NCBI RefSeq assembly: GCF_022376445.1
Contig: NW_025954974.1
Coordinates: 124,001 to 188,000 of the forward strand
Origin: Fomitopsis serialis
Lineage: Eukaryota > Basidiomycota > Agaricomycetes > Polyporales > Fomitopsidaceae
Length of the DNA: 64,000 bases
Direction of reading: 5' to 3'
How positions within the stretch are numbered: the first letter of the stretch is position 1; every line of letters starts with the position of its first letter. The position numbers and the translations under genes are program-made. The notes under the pieces are model-generated. The model worked only from the letters and a program-made list of their open reading frames with translations, ran no database searches and had not been told where the DNA came from. Positions 10,631-22,857 of this stretch are shown piece by piece.

Positions 10631-11125
10631 TTCTTGGACCTTCTTGACCTTCTTGACCTTCTTGACCTTCTTACTCACTAAGACCTTCTTGACCCAAGGT
10701 AACTAATGGTTGGCTCATCTTGGTCAATACCAACGTGTTAATGAGGTATCTAGGTGGGCAAACACCAATGAGGTTTCAATGTGGAAAGTGTCAAGGAGGA
10801 TATCAAAATGGCGAGCATATTGAAGAAGCCTTCTTGGAGGTGTCAAGACGGACAAGTGAAGACAGACAAATCAAAACGGGCAAGTTAAGACGGACAAATT
10901 AAGGCGGACAAGTTAAGACGGACAAGTTAAGACTGACAAGTTAAGGCTGACAAGTTAAGACGGACATTCTCAAGACGGACATTCTCAAGACGGACATTCT
11001 CAAGACGGACATCTCAAGACGGACATTGTCAAGACGGACATTGTCAAGACGGACATCTCAAGACGGACAAGTTGAGATGGACATCTCAAGACGGACATCT
11101 CAAGACGGAGAGCTCCTTGGAGGTA
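10624..11125. repeat. minisatellites: CTTCTTGACC and AAGACGGACATTCTC arrays
   Basis: At 10624-10693 a 10-bp unit (CTTCTTGACC) repeats about six times. From about 10850 to 11125 a 13-15-bp unit (AAGACGGACAAGTT or AAGACGGACATTCTC) repeats about 17 times with point variation. A short non-repetitive stretch lies between them. There is no coding meaning. Confidence 0.8.
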
Positions 11126-12540
11126 TCAAGGCGGACTGGTCAAGAAGCCTCCTTGACACTCACCGTCTTGAATCGTGATAACCTCCTTGACATTGACAAG
11201 GCAGCAAGTATGCATCTTGTTTCTTGACTCGACTTGAATGGTATGTACGTGCAAAACTGTATGCTGTTTGCTCATTGGTTTGGGGCCAATGGTGTGGATG
11301 TATTATTGAACATGTCCAATATATGTTTGTACCGTGACTGTGTCTATAGACAGTCATTACGGTGTTGAGGTGCAATACACCATGTAGTAACTGTATATCA
11401 GCAAATAGAGATACAATGGTAAGACACTGAGGTATTCCTTGTTCTGTTAGAGTGATTCCTGAATGGCTCGCAGCAATTGACAATGATGATACTTCGCTGA
11501 TCTACTGTATTTGCTGTGGAACTACATGTAGTAGATTAGGGAAGCCACTCACGTAGGCCATTAGCCTCATTGTTGTGTATGTAAAGAGCACTTTGGCTTT
11601 GTGTAATCTCAGCTCGTATGGGAAGAGGATCTCAGGATATGTTTCAAAAATGACATGTTGTTTGGAGATATTGAGAGGCATGTGGATTAAATCTCAGCTT
11701 CTGCAAGACAATTGTTTGAATCAAGTACATACAGAAGTTGTATTCATGCTGTGTCTATGGTACATGTGGCTGCTGGCAATTCTCTGAAGCAATCTGGCAA
11801 TGTTATAGCTTGAGATAGCTAAGAAGGTTATACATGGAGAGCATGTCTTAGACAAACACACCCCACGGTTCAATTCTCACAGAATTCTATACAAGCCATG
11901 TACTACACATAGTCATGCTTGGTACAAAGTCTCATAGCATATGGTGGCTCAGAGGTGAAGTTATAAAGAGAATGAGACCATCTCGGGTGACTCGGGGACA
12001 TGGCCGAGGCAATGTCCGAGGGCAAAACACTGGAGAGTGTTCACGCATTTAGTGGGTGCTCTGACCACTATCATTGAGTTCGTGTACATATCTTCTAGTT
12101 GTCCACTCCTTTGTACTTCTATACTATTGAATGCTGATAGAGGTTGTACTGAACATATGATCATGACATCCCGAAGTCTATATCAAGTGTAACTGCAGTA
12201 CAGTTACGAAGAGTGTATGTGCATGTTGGGCCAACTGACAACGAGTTTCATTGCTCAAAGCGAACCATCACATCCATACAGTGACAGAGTATGAATTTGG
12301 CAGTGTTGGCCATAGGCAAGCTCGACTGGAACTATATTGAGCAAGCCTTATAGCAACAGATCACACTTCTTGTCCATGCTCTCTCTCGTCTGAAACTGCC
12401 CACAATGCTGTTAACAAACAAATCTAGTTTATATCGGAAGTTTGATCTAGTTTGTAGGCTCTTACAGTTTTAGTACACCGAGACTTCAAACAGACAAGAA
12501 AGCGAGCACAACCAGAAGGAGAATGTAACGGTGGGTGATT
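11126..12540. other. AT-rich non-coding body of the insertion
   Basis: About 1.4 kb of clearly lower GC than the rest of the window. Only short open frames without recognisable motifs were seen, and no splice-consistent gene model. It could be the decayed core of the composite element; no homology is claimed. Confidence 0.4.
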
Positions 12541-12605
12541 GATAATGCAAGATGGCAGGTAGGCGAGCAAGACGGTGGGTGTGCAAGACGGCGGGTGTGC
12601 AAGAC
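12541..12605. repeat. 16-bp AAGACGG minisatellite, left of LTR element
   Basis: Repeats of an AAGACGGCGGGTGTGC-like 16-mer. The same array continues directly after the retrotransposon at 23095-23160 and again at 24715-24990, so the retrotransposon landed inside this minisatellite. The last five bases (AAGAC, 12601-12605) are the target duplication shared with 23095-23099. Confidence 0.85.
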
Positions 12606-12830
12606 TGTAACGGGACGTTACCGTATGGACGTGTGTAATCCCGTTATGGACTTATTGGATCGATATGTTTGTATGTATATACGTTTGCGTGTGTTTGGCG
12701 TCGTACCTTTATAGGTCGTCGCCCGGCGAGTTGAAGGAAAAGTCCTTTAACTCGTCGTCCTCCGGATACATCGCACTTCTCAATGGAGATTGGTGCACTG
12801 TATCTGCGGGATTGAGTAAGGCACGTTACA
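12606..12830 (+). repeat. 5' LTR (225 bp)
   Basis: Starts TGTAAC and ends GTTACA (a 6-bp inverted terminus within TG...CA). It reads as identical to the 3' LTR. A TTTATAGG element at about 12708 may be the core promoter. The sequence after the LTR does not show a convincing tRNA primer site, so the priming mechanism (tRNA or self-priming as in Tf1-type elements) is open. Confidence 0.95.
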
Positions 12831-12990
12831 CTTTTTTACAGTCCTTCGATAACTCGAACTTCCACTCGGAAGGGCGCTCTATCAGGGAACTGCACGCTAC
12901 GTAACAACCCCCATCACAACATTCATCATTACAAAACCTAAATCGCAACAACCGCGCGATAGTCGCGGACGCTTTCTACCAAGAAAGAAA

Positions 12991-15900
12991 ATGGCGGACC
13001 AAGCACCTGAGTCCCCCTCTCCGAAAGGAGCTAACTCGCCCGTGGATCCACCCCAATTGGGTGGATCACCGAAGCGAGGTGAACAACCTTACACGTCGAG
13101 AGTATCGCCGAGAGGAGCTCGCGTGTTTAGTGACGAACGATTGGTTGCGTCACCAGACAGCGGAGCCAGACCTCATTCAGCGAGGATATCTCCGGCACGT
13201 CCGGAAGGAAGCGGACGTGTCCGAACGCCCGAGGAAAAGAAGTCGAGCAACGCCAGTAAATCTGCACGCTCGACGTCAGCCAAACCGAAGGGTTCGCCTG
13301 GGTCCCGTCGCGGGACTCAGTCGGGCGCATCGGCGATGATCCTGGCGATTCGAGGCCATGCTAAGAGACTCGGAGCAGCCAACACGGAGGCTATCGAGGC
13401 TCTTCAGCGTGAGTCCGAGGCCAAGTTCATCCAGCTAAGAAGGGATCTCAACGCGGGAGTTGAAGAGTTCATGAACGAAATGGCCAACTACGTCGAGGCA
13501 AGAATCCCGAACAAGCCAGGAGGAGAATCGGGAACGGAGGCCGACAACGAGACAGACGAACCAAGTTCGTCGCCTCGGAAGTCGAGTCCGCCCATGAGCA
13601 AAGGCAAGGAGCGTGAAAGGCCGGAACGAGCAGAAAGCATGTTCGGCGGATGGGGGAAGGCTAGGCCTACGACCGTTGAAACTGAAGACGAGTCGTCGAA
13701 TGATATACCGACACAGCGACCGCCGCCAAGGACGCCCCCAGCGGCGACCTCGACACCGGCGCGGCCGGATATCAACGCGGATCCCAATATGAGTTTCGCA
13801 GCAGCAAACTTGGTCCTCCCCAAGGGAAGGAACGAGTCGGACGCGGAATTCGCGAGGCGAATGGCAGCCGCGGAACGGCTAGCCAGTACCCTAGGAGGCA
13901 CTGCCCAAGCAGTACCCCCAACCCCGGGTCCCGTACCAACGGAACCACGGAAACCGAGACCTGGTGAACCGGGATTCACTAGGTCTCCGTACCGTACATC
14001 GGGGCCGGGGTACGCGTTCTTCCAGACGAAGGACGGACCTGTACCATCAAAAGATCCGCCCCCTCACATGCCGGGTCCCGCACCTCCACCGAGAACCGGC
14101 GGCGGTGCAACAAGGACCGAGAACGACGGGTATAGGTACACAGCAAGTGGGGTACCTATACCGCCAGTTCCCCAGAAACCGAACGTTGTGTTCGAACCAG
14201 GAGTTGGAGGCTCAAGCGCTTCTAACTCCGGGAACGACCCAACCAAGGCGAAAGAAGGCGGGGTTGGCTATGGGAGATTCCAGGCGTACTCATACATGGG
14301 TACGAGCCGGGACCCTCAGAGCGTAAGCACCGCCCCAGCACGCACGCGAACCGCGTTAGACCCCTTGGCAAGGTCGAGGGAGAAGTGCTGGAACATGATC
14401 CAGACCATGGTAGGGGATCCACCGATGGATGACCCTCCCATGTACCTGCGATCCGTTAAGCTGCAAACCCCTGCGGCCTGGAGCGGCGAAGACGATCTGT
14501 ACAAGTTCGAAGAGTGGCTCTACAAGCTCCTCTCGTACTTCCAGACGCTCCGCGTAACAGGACCGCGGATGGACGCGGATAGGCTCCGCATGCTAGGCGA
14601 CTCACTTACTGGGGAACCCAGTATGTGGTACATCCGTAGCATAAACTATACGAAACCGAACCAGCCCGCCTGGATGTTCGCCGATGTAATAATGATACTA
14701 CATGAGCGGTACATCCGACGGGATGGTGAGATCGAGGCGGCCGAAGCATTCTATGGCGCGAAATACACCCAGAAGGGCGGTGCCATAGATTTGATCGACC
14801 GGTTGACTCGGTATGGCGAACGTATGGCTGAGAAGCCAAGCCCGTACGTGTGGAAAGGCAAATTTATGTCTGCCCTTCCCCGCGACGCCGAGAACCACCT
14901 CAGGAACACTTGCATGCTCACACCGGAGAGGTCTGAGCTGCAGGAGATCATTGAGAAGACCAATGAGTACGAGCACGCCCAGCGATCTCAGAAAGCGGGA
15001 TCGGCGCTGTGGCTGCAACGTATGGTAACTACCGCCAAGGATGGTGGTAGTGCCAATACGAAGGCAGCAACGCCTGCCACCACCAGTAACAAGAATACCG
15101 GCGGTGGTCAGTCGTTGAACAAGGGGAAGAAACCCTTTGTACCACGATTCAAGACAGGCACACAGATGGACGGTGCGAACTTCAGGTCTGGGAACCAGAT
15201 GGATGGATCGGCCAGCAGGTTCCAGAAGACTCCTGCTCCAACCGGCAAGACGACCACCGATGGTCGTCCGTACGGAGGTTACAGCAAGACGTACCCGAAG
15301 AAGGTCCAGATGCATGCCGGACGCGTCGCTGAAGAAAGCGATGCGGACGCCATGCATCAGACTGACCAGCCGGTCGAAGAGACGTCGGAACGGGAAGAAG
15401 TCAACGCAGTGGACACTGAGGATGCTAGGACAGGTATCGAAACCGACCAGCACCCTCAGTCCGACTACGGAGACTACGCATACGATGACCCAGGAGAAAA
15501 CTCTCCTGTGGACGATCGTAGCGAAGATGACGAAGAGGGACACACCGTCCACATGGGTTCAATGTGGATGGGTGCGATGCGGATTGAGCGACAACAGTCG
15601 ACCCAACAACGCCATGAACAGCTGGCCCACCAGTCGTACGATGCCGCAATGACCGACATCGTGCGCTCGTGTGCCATGCAAGTCATGCCCTCGGCGAGGT
15701 CGATGAAGGCAGCCTGGCTATACGACTCGAAGATTCGACGAACGTCGGATCCGAAAGACCAGCCCAAGCGCGCCCCCGACTCGCAGCGAACACTATGCGC
15801 GGAAGTCGACGTCAACGGCGTGAAGGCGTACACTCTGTTTGACACAGGGTGCACGACCGACACTATATCACCGGAGTTGGCGTACCTGTCCAAGGCTGAC

Positions 15901-16251
15901 AGGGTTGATCTCAAGGAGCAGATCAACCTGCAGCTTGGAACGAAGGGCAGTCGCACCACCATAAATTATGGTGCGCTGCCGAAGATTACGGTTGGCCCCG
16001 TCAACAACGTCAACTACGTCGATGTCGTTGACATCGACCGGTATGATATGGTGCTAGGCACCACGTTCTGCAATGCGCATAACGTGGTCCTAGACTTTCG
16101 TACGCGGAAGATCTGGATTGACGGCGTAGACATCCCTGCCTACACCGCCGTCCAGGAGGCTGAGGTGTGGGAACACCGCCGAAACAATCGTCAAGACAGG
16201 GTACGGCGCATTTACGTGCTGCTACCACCTCAAGACAATAGGGCAGCGTAG
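12991..16251 (+). CDS. retrotransposon Gag-protease protein
   Basis: An intact frame of 1086 aa with a good start context (AAGAAAATGGCG). The first 450 residues are Ser/Pro/Arg-rich and disordered, with a helical piece near aa 110-170. A Gag capsid-like domain follows at about aa 495-690 (WSGEDDLYKFEEWL...MWYIRS...LHERYI). No CCHC zinc knuckle is evident. The C-terminus carries a retropepsin-like aspartic protease with DTG at about 951-953 (LFDTGCTTDT) and the flap and hydrophobic partner motif MVLGTTF. Having protease in the Gag frame rather than at the start of pol is a layout worth noting. The stop at 16249-16251 may itself be caused by one missing G in the run at 16241-16243, in which case Gag and Pol would be one polyprotein. 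Confidence 0.9.
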   Translation: MADQAPESPSPKGANSPVDPPQLGGSPKRGEQPYTSRVSPRGARVFSDERLVASPDSGARPHSARISPARPEGSGRVRTPEEKKSSNASKSARSTSAKPKGSPGSRRGTQSGASAMILAIRGHAKRLGAANTEAIEALQRESEAKFIQLRRDLNAGVEEFMNEMANYVEARIPNKPGGESGTEADNETDEPSSSPRKSSPPMSKGKERERPERAESMFGGWGKARPTTVETEDESSNDIPTQRPPPRTPPAATSTPARPDINADPNMSFAAANLVLPKGRNESDAEFARRMAAAERLASTLGGTAQAVPPTPGPVPTEPRKPRPGEPGFTRSPYRTSGPGYAFFQTKDGPVPSKDPPPHMPGPAPPPRTGGGATRTENDGYRYTASGVPIPPVPQKPNVVFEPGVGGSSASNSGNDPTKAKEGGVGYGRFQAYSYMGTSRDPQSVSTAPARTRTALDPLARSREKCWNMIQTMVGDPPMDDPPMYLRSVKLQTPAAWSGEDDLYKFEEWLYKLLSYFQTLRVTGPRMDADRLRMLGDSLTGEPSMWYIRSINYTKPNQPAWMFADVIMILHERYIRRDGEIEAAEAFYGAKYTQKGGAIDLIDRLTRYGERMAEKPSPYVWKGKFMSALPRDAENHLRNTCMLTPERSELQEIIEKTNEYEHAQRSQKAGSALWLQRMVTTAKDGGSANTKAATPATTSNKNTGGGQSLNKGKKPFVPRFKTGTQMDGANFRSGNQMDGSASRFQKTPAPTGKTTTDGRPYGGYSKTYPKKVQMHAGRVAEESDADAMHQTDQPVEETSEREEVNAVDTEDARTGIETDQHPQSDYGDYAYDDPGENSPVDDRSEDDEEGHTVHMGSMWMGAMRIERQQSTQQRHEQLAHQSYDAAMTDIVRSCAMQVMPSARSMKAAWLYDSKIRRTSDPKDQPKRAPDSQRTLCAEVDVNGVKAYTLFDTGCTTDTISPELAYLSKADRVDLKEQINLQLGTKGSRTTINYGALPKITVGPVNNVNYVDVVDIDRYDMVLGTTFCNAHNVVLDFRTRKIWIDGVDIPAYTAVQEAEVWEHRRNNRQDRVRRIYVLLPPQDNRAA

Positions 16252-19200
16252 CGAGATCCACCGCTGCGCAGCCCCCCCTGTCTCGCTATGCGGAAGAAGG
16301 AAACAAGGTCTTGAGGGGGGAAGGGAGCGACCCAAAAATCGCTTCTATTGTGGATAGAACAACGAAGAAGTTGGTACCACCTACGGCGCCGCAGGTGGTA
16401 CGCAACCCAACATTGAAGGCTTCAGACCGACCGCCACCACATCTAACAGTAGAAGTGGTGACGCCTCGGCGGAAGGTGCCTGTAAACAGAGGAAATCAGT
16501 TTACAGCGAAACTGCCACGACTGAGCGAGGACAATCCACCGATGCCTCACTCATCGCAGCAGCCCAAGCGAGACAAACTCGGTCGATTGGATCCGTATGG
16601 AACCAACGACGAGGTTGACAGAGCTGTGCGTAACTTCCTTGTCGACGAGGAGATACGCCAGTCCCTGAATGAAGACCCACAACTCGACGCACTGCGCGAA
16701 GAGTGGTTGAAGAAGTGCGAGGATATAATGAAGCCTCCACCTCCCGGATTGCCGCCATTCCGGGAGGTGAACCATTATATTCCGCTCATCGACCAGGACA
16801 AGCAGTACAAGTACCGCTTGCCCAAGTGCCCGGATGCTATGAAACCACAGCTACTCGACAAGATAGAGCGGTATTCAGATGCAGGATGGTGGGAACCAGT
16901 ATCAACGTCGCAGGCCGCTCCGCTACTTTGCATTGCAAAGAAGTCGGGCAAACTGCGTACTGTCGTTGACGCAAGACAGCGTAATGACAATACCCGAAAG
17001 GACGTGACACCGTTTCCCGACCAGGACCAGATCAGAATGGACGTGGCTCGAGCGAAGTACAGATCGAAAATCGACCTGTCCGACGCATATGAGCAGATCC
17101 GTATCGTTGCAGAAGACGTCTGGAAGACGGCGTTTTCTACACCGTACGGCACGTTCCTTAGCCTGGTAATGCAACAAGGCGACTGCAACGCGCCTGCTAC
17201 ATTCCAGTCGCTAATGACTGCGATCTTCAGAGATTGCATCGGACGCTTCGTCCACGTTTACCTTGATGACATCTTCGTATTCTCCAACTCGGTTGAAGAA
17301 CACGAGAAACATCTCGGTATCGTGTTCGACCGACTGAGGAAGGCCAAGCTATACCTCAGTCAGACGAAATGCGATTTGTACTCGAAGCGAATGGACTGCC
17401 TTGGTCATCTCATAGACGACCGAGGACTGCATGCCGATCGAGACAAGATGGATCGCATCCGCAACTGGCGGACACCTCGTTCGTACAAGGAGGTACAGCG
17501 GTTTCTTGGACTAGTCAACTACCTCGCGCATTTCCTGCCCGAGGTAAGTGGCTATACGTCCCCGCTGGCCGACATGTGCCATAACGACCGAGCATTCGTA
17601 TGGCGAGCACTGCACGACAAATGCTTTGAATCAATCAAAGCACTTGTGAGTCGGGCTCCCATACTGAAGCCAATTGACCCCTCGATCGACGAACCCATTT
17701 GGGTGATCACGGACGCCTCACTATTCGGAGTAGGCGCCGTGTACGGTCAAGGACCAGAATGGCAGACTTGTCGACCTGCAGGCTTTCTGTCCAAGAAATT
17801 CTCGAGTGCTCAACGCGCGTACAAAACGTATGAGCAGGAGGCACTCGGAATAATGGAAGCCCTGCTCAAGTGGGAAGACAAGTTGCTTGGTCGTAAGATT
17901 CACATCATTACGGACCACAAAGCCCTCACTTTCTTCAACGGGATACCCAATCCGTCAAACCGCCAGGTTCGATGGTATGAGTATATGTCCCGCTTCGACT
18001 ACGACATCACGTATGTCGAAGGAAGAAAGAACAAGGTAGCGGATTGCCTGTCTCGATACTACGAGAACGACACGTCCGACGACGTCACTCCGATACACCA
18101 CATGGTGAATGCGGACGTGCGTCTGGACCCCGCTTTCGATGACCTACCCTCGAACCGTGTTCTCGAGTTGCGAATGGGAAGACTAGCATCCCATCCACTC
18201 GTCGAGAACAAGCACGAACGCGAGGCTGAGGCAGCAGCATTGTCCGCCGCCCAGCCCACGTCCACGCCGGTTCAGAAGGAACCATCAAGGAATGGCAACC
18301 CAACGGTTGCTGAGTCACTGACCAATGGACCATCCTTGCGAAAGAAGGTTGAACGGGACACGGACTTCATCTCCGCGATGAAGGCTGGGTACTCGGACGA
18401 CCATACTTTTCGGAAGGTACTGGAGTCCCCGGACCAGTTCAAGACCTTCGTAGTACGCGACGGACTGATATACACGAAGAACCGTCAACATGAAGAGGTT
18501 CTCTGTGTACCCAGGACGCTGATCAAGCGCCGCCTCCTAACGGAGGTGGTGATTGACCAGGCACACACCACGATAGGGCACTTTGGATCTCAGAAGACTT
18601 CTGAGTACGTCCGTCGGTGGTTCTGGTGGCCGAAATTGGGACGAGACGTAGACAAGTTCTGCATTACCTGCGGAACCTGTCAGACGTCTAAGCCGCGCAA
18701 CCATCTCCAAGCGGGATGGCTGCATACGCTCCCGATTCCGGTTCGACCATGGATATCGATGTCCATGGATTTCGTGGGACCGTTCCCCAAGTCAACGGAT
18801 ACGACTACCTGTGGGTAGTGGTATGCCGTTTGACGTCCATGGTACATTTAATCCCCATCAAGACCACGACCACCGCCGCCGAACTCGCAGAGATTTATGT
18901 CCGCGAGATCGTGCGACTGCATGGACTGCCTGAATCCATCGTATCGGACCGCGATTCGAAATTCACGTCAAATTTTGGCGTGAAGTTCATCGCATATTGG
19001 GCGCGAAGTTGTTGATGTCCACTTCATTCCATCCCCAGACGGATGGATTGTCGGAAAGGACCATCCGCTCCGTATCCCAGATCCTACGCTCCATGGTGTC
19101 GCCGGACCAGCTGAATTGGGTGGATAACATACCCCTCGCGGAGTTTGCTATCAACTCATCCACCAGCGCGACGACGGGATTCGCACCGTTCGAGCTCAAC

Positions 19201-19848
19201 TACGGGTACATGCCGCGCATGTTGAACGGATTCTCCACGAGCACCACATATGCAGGTGTTCGTGAATTCGCCCAACGAGCACAATGTTACCTGGAAATGG
19301 CACACGACGCGATCATTGAAAGTCGAGTGCACCAGACGTTCCAGGCCAACAAGCACCGTCAGCAGGAACCTGAGTTCGACGTAGGATCGCAAGTATACTT
19401 GAGTACGCAGAACCTGGCGCTGCCTCGCGGCCGTGCTAGGAAACTGATGCCCAAGTTTATTGGACCATACAAGGTAGCGGCGTGTAATCCGAGTACGTCG
19501 AACTACACGCTGGAACTACCGAAGGAACTACGTGACCGTAGAATCCATCCGACGTTTCACGTCTCCCTCCTAAGGAGACACGAACCGAATGATGATTCAA
19601 TGTTTCCTCACCGGGAGGCACGGTCGTACTATGACTTCGGCGACGACGAAGAACAGGAATGGCTCGTCGACGAAATCATAGGCCACAACTGGGACGGCAA
19701 GCGCATCAAATTCCACGTCCGGTGGACATTGGGAGACTGCACTTGGGAACCGTATGCCAATTGTAAGGACCTCGCAGCGCTCGACGAGTACTTGACACTA
19801 CATGGCGTCAAGGACTGGAAGAAGCTGCCACGGAAACCCAGGGCGTAG
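16242..19848 (+). CDS. retrotransposon Pol: RT, RNase H, integrase, chromodomain (two 1-nt breaks)
   Basis: The frame is open from 16242, overlapping the Gag-PR frame by 10 nt in the -1 register. It runs to 18818 and resumes after two frame changes at 18794-18795 (A run) and 18973-18976 (T run); each is explained by one missing base. The corrected length would be about 1202 aa. RT shows YLDD near 17259. RNase H has DASLFGVG, YEQEALGI and ITDHKAL. Integrase has the HHCC zinc finger (about 18550-18690) and the D, D, E residues in MSMDFVGPF, SDRDSKF and DGLSERT. A chromodomain (EWLVDEIIGHNWDGKRIKF) ends the protein and probably steers integration to heterochromatin. Translation of pol from the Gag frame would need reinitiation, a non-canonical -1 shift, or correction of a missing base. 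Confidence 0.88.
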
Positions 19849-20122
19849 AACGACGCACTACCACCACTAATGGGGTAGTACGACCGTTCACGAAGGCGGC
19901 ACTTCGAAGCGAGCACCACCACTCGAAGCAGTGGTGGTACTGGACTTGAAGTGGCGGCGAGAAGAGAGTGTAGCGCCCAGAAGACGCGTCAAAGCCCAAT
20001 CGGGCAGTGACGCGCCGTCAGGAGTCACATGATGTGGCAATCGCCTCAATACGCTGTGGCTGCACTCACCTTCTCCCAAACTTCAACTCTCCACGTCAAA
20101 CCACGACAACACCGACTTCACC

Positions 20123-22553
20123 ATGTCCCGCCCATCCTCGCCCATGAACACCGACGAGCCCCCGCGTGTCGCCGCACCTACTGGTGTGGTGGCACCGTCG
20201 GCGACTCAGTCGACTTCAAGCCCGCAGTCGCCGCCAACGGTGACTTCGACATCGGACGCCGTTGTCCAACCGCCGCCTATTGGGGTGGCTGGGCACGGCG
20301 TGCCAACCATCGACGCGTCTCGTCAACAGGCGCGTGAGTCGCGCGGACTACGCGACGACCCCGTCACACCGCAGTACCAATTCGGGACTGTGGGTGGCTC
20401 GTCGTCGTTGTTTGCCCCGTTCGCGCAGACTTGGGTGCCACGTCACCCGCCAGCTCCGCTGGTAATCCACACCCCGGGGTCGTGCACCGTGTGCGACGCG
20501 TACCTCGCCCACCTCCCTCGGTCGGAGAACGAGGACGCGAGCTTCGGTGTGGCCGTCAACGGAGTGGAGGCCCAGATCCGGGCCCGCTTTGAAGCCGACC
20601 TCCTTCAGAGGGGTTGGCTCCAGGGGGGAGGGAGCTGGTAGATTCTCTCCAGCGTCAGTACGACCAACTGGAGCAGAGGTCGTTTCGCGCCCAGGACGAA
20701 TTGGCCGAAACGCGAGCTCGACTCCATCAGAGCGAAGACGCGGCCCAAGCACTCCGGTCGGAAGTCCGAGAGCTCGAAGACCGCGTAGACAGGCGGGACG
20801 CCTCCCTCACGTACCTCGAGGACAAGTTCGACGACGCTCAACGCCAGCTCAGCGAGTACCGAGCAAAGGAGAAAGAGCGTCAAAAGGCCAACGAGATGGG
20901 CCCGCCGAAGACGAGGCCTCCGAAGCAGACAGCATCCCGAACGGAGCTGCCGGCTTCGTCGAGGTCTGAATCGAGGACCAGGAACGCTGCACCGGAACCG
21001 GCGCAGCCAGTACGGTCCGAGCCGAGGACGAGGCAGACTGTGCCAGAGAGGACACAGCCAGCCCCCCTCCGCCACGAACGCGCTCCCCAGTACCCGTCAT
21101 CCCGCCGCCGCCACGGTCTGCGCCTGAGTCAAGGACCGTCCCACCGCCGGCACCAAGCAGGCCGCCTGCGCTGCCCGCCATGATGCAACCCGGAGGATGG
21201 GACGAGGACCAGAGCGACGACGATGACGTAGACGAAGAAGAGGAGAAGAAGCGGATTAGCAAGGCAAAGGGGAAGCAGAGGGCGAAGGGGAAACCGGTCT
21301 CGCGGCCGCAGACGACGGGAACCGACGACGGTCGTACCCAGTACATATCCAGTACGGGTGCGCCGCCGGTCGCTCCTGAAGGTTGGCCCGAGGACGTACC
21401 GCTACCGGCCAACTCGCTGGTGATACGCGCCGGACAATGGCACAACTTCATCCCCCGCCGCGACGTGGACGGACGCAATCTGTTGCGCGTCGCACAGGCC
21501 GGGGATGAGGAGGCCGCTTTCCGGGTCCGGGACTTGATCCACCAGACCCACGACGACGCGGGCCTGCGATACGTCGACGGGATGTATCACCTCGTGAGCA
21601 ACTGGCGTCCTCCGCGCGCGACTCCGGTCATCACGCCCACCAGTGGACGTGATGCCGAGATCGACGCGGATGAGGTCCGCAACATCGAGCGTGCCGTTCG
21701 CGAGAGTCGAGAAGAGGAACGGAGGCGAGCAGCTGCACCACCAGCGGGAACCCCTGGTGCCGGATCCTCTGGCAGTCGGACGACGACTACCGTACCCACG
21801 TCCACTGCCAGTGGTCCACCGGCTTCGTCAAAATCGACGAAGCGTCGCGCTGACGCCGAGGCAGGCAGCCATATGCGTGCGCCGCCCACCAAGAAGGCGA
21901 GACTGCCGCAGCCTGACCCTCAAGACCCGGTCAGTCGATGGGTGGATTGGTACCGCCTCTACCCACACAACATACCCGATGGGGTGCGTGTAGAGGACGG
22001 CGAGCCTAACGTCGACGATGCCGAGGCGGTGCATCTGATACGCCGCCTCGCACCTCGATCCCCCAACGGACGAAGGCCTTGGGATATCGTTGTCGCTCAG
22101 CTCTTCTCCATTGAAGGGCTGTACGGTCTCATCGTCGAGAACGGACACTATCCCATCGGCGACGGACGAGCGACAATCCCGTACGCGTGGAACGCCTCCA
22201 ACGCTACCATCTATGATGCAGCGCGGTGGTTCGCCCGCATGGGTATCCAGCCCGGCGAGGCACAGTTCCTCACGGACTACGCTCGGCGACGCCGCAATAT
22301 TCACGAGAGCCGGCCTCTGGATGAGGGTGCCCCTTTCAGCACCTTCCCCATGAGTCCGGGCGACGTCAACATCGTGGACGTGCCCGATATCGCGCAGTTG
22401 CCGGCAATCCCGCCTACGGTGCACATCCCGACAACGGTTGTGGATGTGCCCATGGGAGACGGCCAGGCTGAGGAGAACCCCCAGCCTGCCGCGGATGCAC
22501 CTCCTCCTGATGAGAACCACCCGGGGGATGGTCCTTCTGGCCACTCTGACTGA
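20123..22553 (+). CDS. third ORF of the Gypsy element, unknown function (two 1-nt breaks)
   Basis: Between the chromodomain and the 3' LTR lie three consecutive frames that follow one another by single-base losses at G6 (20623-20628) and C6 (21062-21067). Corrected, this is one protein of about 810 aa. The N-terminus is Pro/Ser/Thr-rich with a CTVC pair (PGSCTVCDAYLAHL). Next come a long coiled coil (about aa 170-260), a second Pro/Arg-rich part, an acidic then basic patch (DEDQSDDDD, KRISKAKGKQRAKGK, a likely nuclear signal), and a folded C-terminal domain with RWVDWYRLYPHNIPDGV and YGLIVENGHYPIGDG. No membrane segment is seen, so it is not an obvious envelope protein. Its position and coding bias suggest element-borne function, perhaps structural or regulatory. 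I do not recognise the family. Confidence 0.7.
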
Positions 22554-22857
22554 TCGTCTCGATCGTCAGGCTGCTCGACACGTACCATGTCGTCGCTGTA
22601 CCCCGCACTTACGGGCGCGTTGTACTTCTCGATCACGGCGTCGCGAACATTCCCGTCTCTTCAATTCCGTCCGCAATAGACTTACTGGCCGGCGCGTCGC
22701 TGGCGCCTTCACCTCATCATTCCTCTCACCGCGCAGGCTGTCGCCGTCGGCACTCACGTCGTCGCCGTCGTCATCCTGTCGCTTCGCCTCATCATCACGG
22801 TCCAATGACCTTATATATTCGCGCATACTCTATTATCGTGGACCCGTGGACGAGTCC

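Noticed and set aside
10287..11125. CRISPR-like array
   Set aside because: Repeats are contiguous tandem units without unique spacers, in a eukaryotic transposon.
12831..12860. tRNA primer binding site after the 5' LTR
   Set aside because: The sequence CTTTTTTACAGTCC does not start with TGG and matches no tRNA 3' end I can support.
14698..15552. 284-aa minus-strand open frame opposite the Gag region
   Set aside because: Antisense shadow of the intact Gag-protease gene; codon pattern and motifs belong to the plus strand.
21828..22544. 238-aa minus-strand open frame opposite ORF3
   Set aside because: Shadow of the third retrotransposon ORF; no independent motif.
19849..22553. Envelope gene in the third ORF position
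   Set aside because: No signal peptide, no membrane helix and no fusion-like region; content is Pro-rich, coiled coil and basic patches.
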